A stretch of 16,463 nt of DNA from Bacteroidales bacterium (GTDB taxonomy: Bacteria; Bacteroidota; Bacteroidia; Bacteroidales; F082): positions 1 through 16,463 of the forward strand of contig JAGCCO010000044.1 of the NCBI GenBank assembly GCA_017651645.1, read 5' to 3'. Made by a program: the position numbers and the translations under genes. Under the pieces are notes generated by a model. That model searched no databases and was not told the origin of the DNA. It saw only the letters and a program-made list of their open reading frames with translations. Each line of letters opens with the position of its first letter. Position 1 is the first letter of the stretch. Of this stretch, positions 1 through 5,188 are shown piece by piece.

Positions 1-75
1 ATCAAGCATTACTATCATGATACTTCCCCAAAATTGTCATTGATGCCAGAAGGTTTGCAATACTATTCTGATTAA
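1..75 (+). CDS. C-terminal end of an unidentified protein (partial)
   Basis: Frame 1 is open from the first base and closes with TAA at 73-75, giving a 24-residue tail ending LQYYSD. The stop lies 10 nt before the ATG of the nucleotidyltransferase at 86, which fits two genes of one operon. The piece is too short to identify. In related operons the SMODS nucleotidyltransferase often sits beside its effector or a SLATT-type membrane protein, so this may be the partner. That is inference from family context, not from these residues. Confidence 0.5.
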   Translation: MKHYYHDTSPKLSLMPEGLQYYSD

Positions 76-85
76 ACTATTTGGG

Positions 86-883
86 ATGGAAACACTTAAC
101 ACATATTTGGTTTCTGTTGCTAGGGCACTCGTTTTAAGTGAGGACGAGAAGCAACACATTAAAACATCAATTTCAACCCTAAGGACGAGATTGAACGCTT
201 GGTTTGGAGATGATGTGAAAAAGCAATATCAGTTCGGATCAAGTATCCGTGAGACTATTCTTCCTCGTAGAGTGGATTATGGGTCAGATATTGATTACAT
301 GATTGTTTTTGACAACAAAGACAAGTATAAACCAGCAACGCTGCTCAATCGTCTGAGACGATTCGTGGAATACAAATACTCAAGATCGGAGGTCTATCAG
401 AGTAGTCCAACCATTGTGCTTGAATTAAGTCATATAAAGTTTGAACTCGTTCCTTCATACCAAGACTTCCCTTGGTCAGAGACATATTATATTCCCGCCC
501 CAGCCTCTGATTATGTGGACTGGATGACTACAAATCCGTCATACATTCAGAAGACTGTAAATGATGCAAACAGTCGGTACAATTACCAGATTAAGAGGCT
601 GATACGATTACTCAAGTATTGGAATGTAATGAATGGGAAAGTTTACTCGTCATATGAGTTAGAGAATCATATTGCTGGCCGAGTGTTTTGGTGCTGCACT
701 TCCTTAGAGGACTACTTTTTTGATACAGTTAAGTATTTGCCGACCTCTCTACTTCCACAGTACAAAATAGATAAAGTACAAAAACTAAAGGATCAGGTGG
801 AAGGAATCCGTAAAGACTATTATATTGATAATTACAAGTATTTGGCCTTGAAGGAATTGTCCACGTTACTTCCAATGCCATAG
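86..883 (+). CDS. SMODS-type (CD-NTase-like) nucleotidyltransferase
   Basis: A 265-residue protein of the polymerase-beta nucleotidyltransferase fold. The active-site signature is visible: GSS at 51-53, then D68-I69-D70 in SDIDYMIVF, and a third carboxylate, E120, in KFELVPS. The family normally uses three acidic residues to bind metal and join nucleotides. SMODS/CD-NTase enzymes make cyclic or linear oligonucleotide second messengers that switch on a toxic effector during phage infection, as in CBASS. The third acid here is Glu, not the more usual Asp. The C-terminal half is helical and rich in Tyr and Lys. At about 265 aa it is shorter than the roughly 300-400 aa of well-studied CD-NTases. 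It starts 10 nt after the preceding gene; no effector follows it, so any partner is probably upstream, outside the window. Family assignment is fairly sure; the messenger product and defence role are inferred. Confidence 0.8.
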   Translation: METLNTYLVSVARALVLSEDEKQHIKTSISTLRTRLNAWFGDDVKKQYQFGSSIRETILPRRVDYGSDIDYMIVFDNKDKYKPATLLNRLRRFVEYKYSRSEVYQSSPTIVLELSHIKFELVPSYQDFPWSETYYIPAPASDYVDWMTTNPSYIQKTVNDANSRYNYQIKRLIRLLKYWNVMNGKVYSSYELENHIAGRVFWCCTSLEDYFFDTVKYLPTSLLPQYKIDKVQKLKDQVEGIRKDYYIDNYKYLALKELSTLLPMP

Positions 884-1079
884 CGCATTATGACCGGATA
901 ATCGAGGGCTTTCCTAAAACGATGCTTATCTAGGAAGCAAGGCTCATTAACTTGGAAGTAATCATGTTCCCCTTTCTTTTGAAAAGTGGCAGAAAACAAG
1001 TAAAAGGGGCGACAGGAGAAAGAAAGAATAGAAGCATATCGCTGATTATCAGGCTCTTTCTTTCTTCTTTAGTTTACGA

Positions 1080-1206
1080 TGCGAGTAAAAAGACAAACAT
1101 TTACTCCATTTTACTAGCATTTTACTTACTCGAGGAGAATCAAAACGGCGTTCTACAGCCATAGAATGCCGTTTTTGCGAGTAAAATTTACTCGCATTTA
1201 CTAGCA
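1080..1206. repeat. Array of TTTACT(C/A)GCA repeats in both orientations
   Basis: The ten-base unit TTTACTCGCA or a one-base variant recurs: inverted at 1080-1089, TTTACTAGCA at 1110-1119, inverted at 1176-1185, direct at 1187-1196 and TTTACTAGCA at 1197-1206. Poorer copies lie at 1100-1109 and 1121-1130. The units at 1176-1196 form a near-perfect palindrome with 9-bp arms around one base (1177-1195). The last two direct copies abut at a 10-bp period, so a bound protein would sit on one face of the helix. Such clusters are typical of recombinase arm sites or operators. No recombinase is encoded in the window. The stretch 884-1079 before the array holds no gene I can support. Confidence 0.6.
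1142..1175. terminator. Strong stem-loop, likely intrinsic terminator
   Basis: Arms AAAACGGCGTTCTA (1142-1155) and TAGAATGCCGTTTT (1162-1175) pair over 14 bp with one G-T wobble around a 6-base loop, followed by a further T. The A-rich 5' and T-rich 3' sides would allow termination in either direction. It lies about 260 bp after the nucleotidyltransferase and inside the TTTACT repeat array. Confidence 0.6.
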
Positions 1207-1275
1207 AGTAGATCTGATAGAGGCCTTTTTTACATTTCCCTTTATTCGACTGCGGACACTTTGGCTTAACTTTTT

Positions 1276-1304
1276 TTCTGATTCGTAAAAATGGCTTATA
1301 TTTG
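1276..1304 (+). promoter_or_regulatory. Bacteroidota-type promoter of the AraC-family gene
   Basis: TATATTTG at 1297-1304 fits the Bacteroidota -7 consensus TAnnTTTG. A weak T-rich -33 candidate lies about 20 bases upstream. The ATG at 1327 follows after about 22 bases. Confidence 0.5.
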
Positions 1305-1326
1305 TGTCTAAAGACATTTATTGGCC

Positions 1327-2151
1327 ATGAAGGACTACTTGTTTTACAATACGACCAGGGATAAAGTCAACCTGAATAGGTCCCGGGGTTACTATAATAT
1401 TTTTCTGCTTTGCAGAAAGGGTCTAGTCTGTTTTAGGCACACTAAAGGGGAATTTGAGGCAAAGGTAGGAGACCTTGTCTTATGGCCAAGCACAAAAGTG
1501 TATAACCAAATCTCTATCTCTGATGATACAGATGCGGATGTGTTGCTAGTCTCGAATTCTTTTTTGAAACAGTACGAACCAGATACGATATGGGGTACTT
1601 TGGGAAATATGGTCCTGGACACCCACCCTGTTTTTCATCTGGAGTATCGTTTCTTAGATGAACCGGATGTCATTGAGAACGATTTTAAGCAAATCAAGCA
1701 ACGTATCTTCAATCAACATGACGATCTCTTAGGCGAAGAAGTCATCGGCACTTTGCTTCGTGTCACACTATATGACATTTGGAGTATTTTTTACCGCATA
1801 GCTATCGAGGCAGAGCAGTATGACCTTCCATTAAGTCATTTCGCTGGTTTCCTGTATGAGGCTCAGGGGAGCTGCATGGAGCATCGTGATGTAGCTTGGT
1901 ACGCAAGCATGATGGATATTACTCCCAAATACCTCACCGAACTCAGCAATTCCGTCACCGGCCATCCGGCTGGCTACTGGATTGACAAATGCACGGCGCG
2001 CATACTCCGAAAAGAATTGTCCGCCCGGAAGATCTCATTTACGGAGATTGCAGAGAAGATGAAGTTCTCATCGTTGCCGGCATTTTCGCGATATGTCTAC
2101 CGCGTCCTAGGATGTTCCCCCACGGAATTCCGAAGCTCACTTAAGAAATAA
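1327..2151 (+). CDS. AraC-family transcriptional regulator
   Basis: Reading from ATG at 1327 gives 274 residues; an in-frame TTG two codons earlier is a less likely start. The C-terminal ~90 residues carry the paired helix-turn-helix of AraC/XylS regulators: a first HTH in DITPKYLTELSNSVTG, a linker helix, then a second HTH and the family's characteristic ending FSRYVYRVLGCSPTEFR. The N-terminal ~180 residues are a cupin-like sensing/dimerization region, as in many Bacteroidota AraC proteins of this length. It has its own promoter and terminator, so it is a single-gene unit. Its targets are unknown. AraC proteins often control neighbours, but the next gene lies 575 bp away in a DNA segment of different composition, so a link to either the defence gene or the mobilization module is unproven. 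Confidence 0.85.
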   Translation: MKDYLFYNTTRDKVNLNRSRGYYNIFLLCRKGLVCFRHTKGEFEAKVGDLVLWPSTKVYNQISISDDTDADVLLVSNSFLKQYEPDTIWGTLGNMVLDTHPVFHLEYRFLDEPDVIENDFKQIKQRIFNQHDDLLGEEVIGTLLRVTLYDIWSIFYRIAIEAEQYDLPLSHFAGFLYEAQGSCMEHRDVAWYASMMDITPKYLTELSNSVTGHPAGYWIDKCTARILRKELSARKISFTEIAEKMKFSSLPAFSRYVYRVLGCSPTEFRSSLKK

Positions 2152-2168
2152 TAAAAGTTCATATGACT

Positions 2169-2192
2169 CTCGGGGATTCTCCGAGTTTTTTT
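2169..2192 (+). terminator. Intrinsic terminator of the AraC-family gene
   Basis: CTCGG (2169-2173) pairs with CCGAG (2181-2185), extended by a G-T and a G-C pair, and is followed by seven T residues (2186-2192). It begins 17 bases after the AraC-family stop. Confidence 0.75.
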
Positions 2193-2726
2193 GTCCCTTT
2201 CCTTAAATCACGTTAAGAAAAGTCGAGCTGTCTTTAGGATGTTTCTTAAGGAAGTATAAAGGTCCAGTCCAGTGGTCCATACGAAAAACTAGTTAAATTG
2301 TACTGTACTGGTCAACTGATGATTTGTCCAATCGTCACGCATTTATTTGGCAGTTTATAGAAAACAATTAGCCCCTCGCGCGAGGGTATATTCAGTCTTT
2401 CAAGAGCGGCTTTATTCCTTTGAAAATACGTTAAACACGGCAAAAAAAGGGGGGAAAGCCCTTGTTTTTCACCTTTTGGGCCCCAAATGGCACTGCCGAT
2501 GACTGCATTTTTGCGGAAAAAGAAAAAAGTCCCGTAAACGTGCGTAAATGTGGGAATTATTTTGTAACTTAAATATGGGAAGAGCTATTAAAACCAGCTT
2601 TTTCTGGCACTTTTTGCTTTTTGATGTGTACAATCCCACCTCGTAAGGCAAAACCGAAAAATTGATAAGTGGTTTTTTGGACAAGACAGAGAACAAGTTT
2701 AACTATTTATTAAAACAGGTAAAGAT
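2193..2726. other. Non-coding region with several inverted and direct repeats
   Basis: About 530 bp without a credible gene, separating the AT-rich left part from the mobilization module. It contains TTCCTTAA (2199-2206) inverted at 2246-2253; a perfect 14-bp palindrome CCCTCGCGCGAGGG (2373-2386) without a T run; a 10-bp direct repeat CGTAAACGTG / CGTAAATGTG (2533-2552); and a small CCAG-CTTTTT-CTGG hairpin near 2600. The module's promoter should lie at its right end, but I see no clean TAnnTTTG element there. The left boundary of the mobile element may also fall here. Confidence 0.45.
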
Positions 2727-3077
2727 ATGAGTACACTTAAATCCATTGAGGGGCTTCTGGAGAAGCCCGTCTACATGATGACCGGGGAGGAGTATCTCGA
2801 GCTTACGCACTACGCGCTGGCGAACTCTCCCAATGCAGCCAACCGTCCCACCCAGGCGGGACAGAAAGCCCTGGGCGTTCATGCCCTGGCTGTGGAGCTC
2901 GGCTGCTCCGAGTCTACTATTTACGCGCTGATGCGCGCGCCACGCGAAGAGGACGGGTCCAATGTCGGTGGCGGAGTCCTGAGGGAAGCGATCGTCTCCC
3001 GTATCGGCCGACGGATCGTCTTCGATGTCGACAAGGCCCGAAAGCTGGCGGATGAGTATCAGGCCACGAGGAAATAG
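2727..3077 (+). CDS. DUF3853 family helix-turn-helix protein
   Basis: A 116-residue protein. The N-terminal part (LEKPVYMMTGEEYLEL) and C-terminal part (GRRIVFDVDKARKLADEY) are characteristic of the DUF3853 family found in Bacteroidota mobilizable elements. In the middle, GVHALAVELGCSESTIYALM (about residues 51-70) is a MerR/excisionase-like helix-turn-helix, so it should bind DNA. The same architecture (HTH followed by a beta-strand wing and a helix) is seen in excisionases and small plasmid regulators. It is the first gene of the + strand module and ends 2 nt before the next start, so the two are probably translated together. A role as element regulator, excisionase-like factor or copy-number controller is inference; family membership is fairly sure. 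Confidence 0.75.
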   Translation: MSTLKSIEGLLEKPVYMMTGEEYLELTHYALANSPNAANRPTQAGQKALGVHALAVELGCSESTIYALMRAPREEDGSNVGGGVLREAIVSRIGRRIVFDVDKARKLADEYQATRK

Positions 3078-3079
3078 GA

Positions 3080-3613
3080 ATGTCTGACTTCGTCGTCTAT
3101 GGATGGATGTTGGGCAGGGGACTCGGTCTGAAAGGATGCGAGCTGCTCATCTTTGGGCTGGTCGTCTCCTATAGCAGGAAGGGGAAGGTCCTGTTTGAAA
3201 GTGAACAATCGCTTTCGGATTACACAGGATATTCTAAAAGGTCAATCCGTACTGCTCTGAAGAATCTGGTCGCCCAAGGGCTGATTGTTCGCTCCGATAC
3301 GCAGCATCCCAAATACCAGACATTCGATTATACGATAAGCGATGAGGTGAGAGGCAATTTCTTCCCCGGGGGAGAGGAAAAATCTTCCTCGGTACAGAGG
3401 AAAAAACTTCCCCAGGAGCAGGGAAATAATTTCACCGCCAGTGAGGAAGAAACTTCCCCCAATAATATAAGGCATAGTCCTATACATAACTCTATCTATA
3501 AAGAACAACCACATCGAGTCAAAACAGAAAACCGTTATGGAACCAGAGATCAAAGACATGAAGTACTTGCTGTCGGGCACGCTGAAGACTTTGAAAGCTC
3601 AGACAGAATCTAA
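3080..3613 (+). CDS. Winged-helix protein, probable lambda O-like replication initiator
   Basis: A 177-residue protein. Residues 40-72 (SEQSLSDYTGYSKRSIRTALKNLVAQGLI) form a clear winged helix-turn-helix followed by a beta wing to about residue 86. The rest is polar, low in hydrophobics and probably disordered. DNA coding for residues 91-127 carries five repeats at 23-bp spacing (3351-3459), listed separately. Because three 23-bp steps equal 23 codons, similar peptides recur every third repeat: GNFFP and GNNFT, then EEKSSS and EEETSP. The gene follows DUF3853 by 2 nt and overlaps the DnaC-like ATPase gene by 77 nt in another frame. Winged-helix initiator, internal iterons and an adjacent DnaC-like gene match lambda O/P. 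HTH and repeats are directly visible; the initiator role is inferred. A transcription regulator of the module is the main alternative. Confidence 0.65.
   Translation: MSDFVVYGWMLGRGLGLKGCELLIFGLVVSYSRKGKVLFESEQSLSDYTGYSKRSIRTALKNLVAQGLIVRSDTQHPKYQTFDYTISDEVRGNFFPGGEEKSSSVQRKKLPQEQGNNFTASEEETSPNNIRHSPIHNSIYKEQPHRVKTENRYGTRDQRHEVLAVGHAEDFESSDRI
3351..3459. repeat. Five intragenic iterons at 23-bp spacing, candidate replication origin
   Basis: Seventeen-base units start at 3351, 3374, 3397, 3420 and 3443, exactly 23 bp apart. Three are close copies of GAGGAAnAAnCTTCCYC: GAGGAAAAATCTTCCTC, GAGGAAAAAACTTCCCC and GAGGAAGAAACTTCCCC. The first (GAGGCAATTTCTTCCCC) and fourth (AGGGAAATAATTTCACC) are looser. 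Each is an imperfect palindrome with arms GAGGAA and TTCCTC around five A/T-rich bases, as expected for dimer binding. The period is about two helical turns and is not a codon multiple, so selection acts on DNA, not protein. In lambda, gene O contains four comparable iterons with an AT-rich flank. Confidence 0.7.
3460..3512. other. AT-rich stretch beside the iterons, candidate unwinding element
   Basis: Immediately after the last iteron the sequence becomes mostly A and T (for example AATAATATAAGG, TATACATAAC, CTATCTATAAAG), still inside the initiator-like gene. Surroundings are much richer in G and C. In lambda-type origins, strand opening occurs in an AT-rich segment on one side of the iterons. 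Position and composition are seen; the function is inferred. Confidence 0.4.
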
Positions 3614-4214
3614 TGACACCCCGAAGATTCCCCAGAGACTGAAGGGGAGCGATCCGGAACAGCTTGTGGATTTTTTGATGCAAGCATACCGCGCCATCGT
3701 GGAAAGGAGGGGGATGGAATACAAGGATATCACCGACGCTGAGGCCGGAAAGAAGATAGCCAAGGTGATCGAGTGGCTCTACGGCCCCAAATACCGCTCG
3801 ACGCTGTTCCTCCAGGGCACGGTGGGCAGCGGGAAGACCACCATCCTCAATGCGGTCGGCGCGCTCTATTCCGGGGCGGGAGCAAACCCGCTCAAGTGTA
3901 CCGGTCTAGACATCTACGACCAGTACCAGATGCAACGGAACGGGGGCGGCGGATATTATGAATTGTACAAGACAACCGACATTCTTCTGATTGACGATCT
4001 GGGGACTGAACCCGTGCGGTTTCAGTACTACGGAGTGGACTACACCCCTGTACAGAACCTGCTCGTCTACCGGTACAACAAGCAGCTCACAACCGTCATC
4101 ACAACCAACCTCACCGACGGTCAGTTGTGCGAAAGATACGGAGACCGGTGCTGGGACCGGTTCGCGGAGATGTGTTCAATCCTCCGCTTCACCGCTCCCT
4201 CATATCGGAAGTGA
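3537..4214 (+). CDS. DnaC-like AAA+ ATPase, probable helicase loader
   Basis: A 225-residue single-domain ATPase. Walker A is GTVGSGKT (94-101), Walker B is ILLIDDLG (149-156), sensor 1 is ITTNL (188-192), and the arginine-finger region reads YGDRCWDRF (201-209), very like the DnaC box. DnaC/DnaI/lambda P-type loaders place the replicative DnaB helicase on an opened origin; IstB transposition helpers have a related domain but belong with a transposase, and none is present. The N-terminal ~75 residues lack the zinc-binding cysteines of DnaI and probably contact a partner. The chosen ATG overlaps the preceding gene by 77 nt; the ATG at 3558 is an alternative. ATPase family is certain; loader function is inferred from neighbours. 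Confidence 0.8.
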   Translation: MEPEIKDMKYLLSGTLKTLKAQTESNDTPKIPQRLKGSDPEQLVDFLMQAYRAIVERRGMEYKDITDAEAGKKIAKVIEWLYGPKYRSTLFLQGTVGSGKTTILNAVGALYSGAGANPLKCTGLDIYDQYQMQRNGGGGYYELYKTTDILLIDDLGTEPVRFQYYGVDYTPVQNLLVYRYNKQLTTVITTNLTDGQLCERYGDRCWDRFAEMCSILRFTAPSYRK

Positions 4215-4267
4215 AATCTGGCAGGAGGGGACGTGTGTCGAGGGCACCAGCAGCGATAGTAAGTCTT

Positions 4268-4765
4268 ATGCAATACACGAACATCAGATACAGCATCACG
4301 CTCAATGATGCGCAGCTCGATTATCTCTCAGACGAGCAGCAGGATATCCTCCGGATGAAGTGCCTCAAAACCTTCATCCGGATGGCCGTCCTTGAGGAAA
4401 CCAAGGTCTCCGGAAAGAACTATTCAGCTGTCCTACAACCCGGGCAATTCATGGCCTCCAAGGTCGATCTTGCCCGGCTGTGGGGCTGCAATCGGAAGAC
4501 GGCAACCCGCATCGTCCACGAGTTCAACCAGCTTGGCATCCTCCGGTCCGAACCGTCCAACCGTACCACCATCCACACGCTGATTTGCCTGTCTGCATGG
4601 TTCCCTAGGCGGGGGATGATAAGAAATGGCTTTTTCGTCAGCAATCCGGAGGTCAAGCCGATCGTGAAACCACCCCGGACCTCCAAGCGTGTCCCACCTG
4701 AAAGTGTTGTCGGCTCACCCGGGAACGACAGTCCGAATCCTCCGGACCCAGGTGGGACATCGTAG
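4268..4765 (+). CDS. Helix-turn-helix protein of mobilizable elements
   Basis: Read from ATG at 4268 it has 165 residues. The frame is open further upstream to 4127, but that part overlaps the ATPase gene and is Arg-rich, so it is probably not translated. Residues ~62-92 (MASKVDLARLWGCNRKTATRIVHEFNQLGIL) form a GntR/winged-type helix-turn-helix, followed by NRTTIHTLICLSAW, a segment I associate with accessory proteins of Bacteroidota mobilizable elements. The tail after about residue 128 is rich in Pro, Ser and Gly and overlaps an inverted-repeat structure in the DNA. It lies between the ATPase and the oriT region, so a mobilization accessory or regulator that binds near oriT is plausible. 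No experimentally known family can be named. Confidence 0.6.
   Translation: MQYTNIRYSITLNDAQLDYLSDEQQDILRMKCLKTFIRMAVLEETKVSGKNYSAVLQPGQFMASKVDLARLWGCNRKTATRIVHEFNQLGILRSEPSNRTTIHTLICLSAWFPRRGMIRNGFFVSNPEVKPIVKPPRTSKRVPPESVVGSPGNDSPNPPDPGGTS
4691..4758. repeat. Branched inverted-repeat structure at the end of the HTH gene
   Basis: A perfect 10-bp inverted repeat, GTCCCACCTG (4691-4700) and CAGGTGGGAC (4749-4758), encloses two smaller hairpins: TGTCG/CGACA (4708-4712 and 4726-4730) and GTCCG/CGGAC (4731-4735 and 4743-4747). The whole can fold as a three-armed junction in single-stranded DNA or in RNA. It sits in the last codons of the HTH gene, about 230 bp before the oriT hairpins. Confidence 0.5.
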
Positions 4766-4985
4766 ATCCATCCCCGCCACTTTTCCCTTTCCCTTTATTC
4801 CTAACTGGATAGAGAAAAGACGTAGGAAGCGGGAACCCTCCGGCGCCAGGTCCCGACGACGAAAGCAACCCCATCTTGTCGCCCCAGCTTCTTCCATAAC
4901 CATTCTATCGGAGTTGCGTCTGAGGCCCAGAGCAATGGCGATGGTAATGAAGCGAAGCCGGTCCGGAGGGTGGCAGATTTAGAAG

Positions 4986-5043
4986 CAGGGCTTGCCCTGT
5001 TATAGCCCACTATAACTACACGCTCCGCTCCTGTAGTTGTGGG
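4986..5043. other. Candidate oriT with overlapping stem-loops
   Basis: Three pairings compete here. CAGGG-CTTG-CCCTG spans 4986-4999. GTTATAG-CCCA-CTATAAC spans 4999-5016 with perfect 7-bp arms. CCCAC (5006-5010), a TAT bulge and AACTACA (5014-5020) pair with TGTAGTT-GTGGG (5032-5043). On the - strand the second loop reads TATAGTGGGCTATAAC, close to the pMV158 nick region TAGTGTG/TTA cut by the MobV relaxase MobM. That predicts a nick between - strand bases opposite 5006 and 5005, though the palindrome leaves the strand uncertain. It lies about 145 bp upstream of the relaxase start, the usual place. The rest of the 423-bp gap (4766-4985) shows nothing clear. Confidence 0.65.
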
Positions 5044-5061
5044 CTCTGCCGAGGGCAAGGG

Positions 5062-5112
5062 CAAGGGACGCCGCCCCTTGGATCCCCGGGCAGGGAGTGA
5101 CCCTCTCCCTGC
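5062..5112. repeat. Two further hairpins between oriT and the relaxase gene
   Basis: CAAGGG (5062-5067) pairs with CCCTTG (5075-5080), and GCAGGGAG (5090-5097) pairs perfectly with CTCCCTGC (5105-5112) around a 7-base loop. No T run follows, so they are not obvious terminators. They may belong to the oriT structure or to the relaxase mRNA leader. Confidence 0.4.
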
Positions 5113-5188
5113 ACCCTCCGATCAGGGCGCTGCCCCAATACCCCGTCGCCGGTCTTTATACAATCCAAAGAACAAGAATACCAGCCCC

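Noticed and set aside
79..86. TTTGGGAT near the first gene resembling the repeat at 16255-16277
   Set aside because: An eight-base match in AT-rich DNA is expected by chance and is not repeated there.
952..1164. 70-codon + strand open frame after the nucleotidyltransferase
   Set aside because: It starts with TTG, has no recognisable domain, and its end runs through the terminator hairpin and repeat array.
2469..2696. 75-codon - strand open frame in the non-coding region
   Set aside because: No domain, low complexity in Lys/Leu/Phe, and no promoter or neighbour to support it.
3537..4214. IstB-type transposition helper instead of helicase loader
   Set aside because: No IstA or other transposase is present, and the gene sits beside an initiator-like gene with iterons.
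4127..4267. Upstream extension of the HTH frame at 4268
   Set aside because: It overlaps the DnaC-like ATPase gene and is Arg-rich with no domain features; the ATG at 4268 begins the plausible protein.
5039..5188. N-terminal extension of the relaxase frame
   Set aside because: It would translate part of the oriT hairpins; the MobV homology starts exactly at the ATG at 5189.
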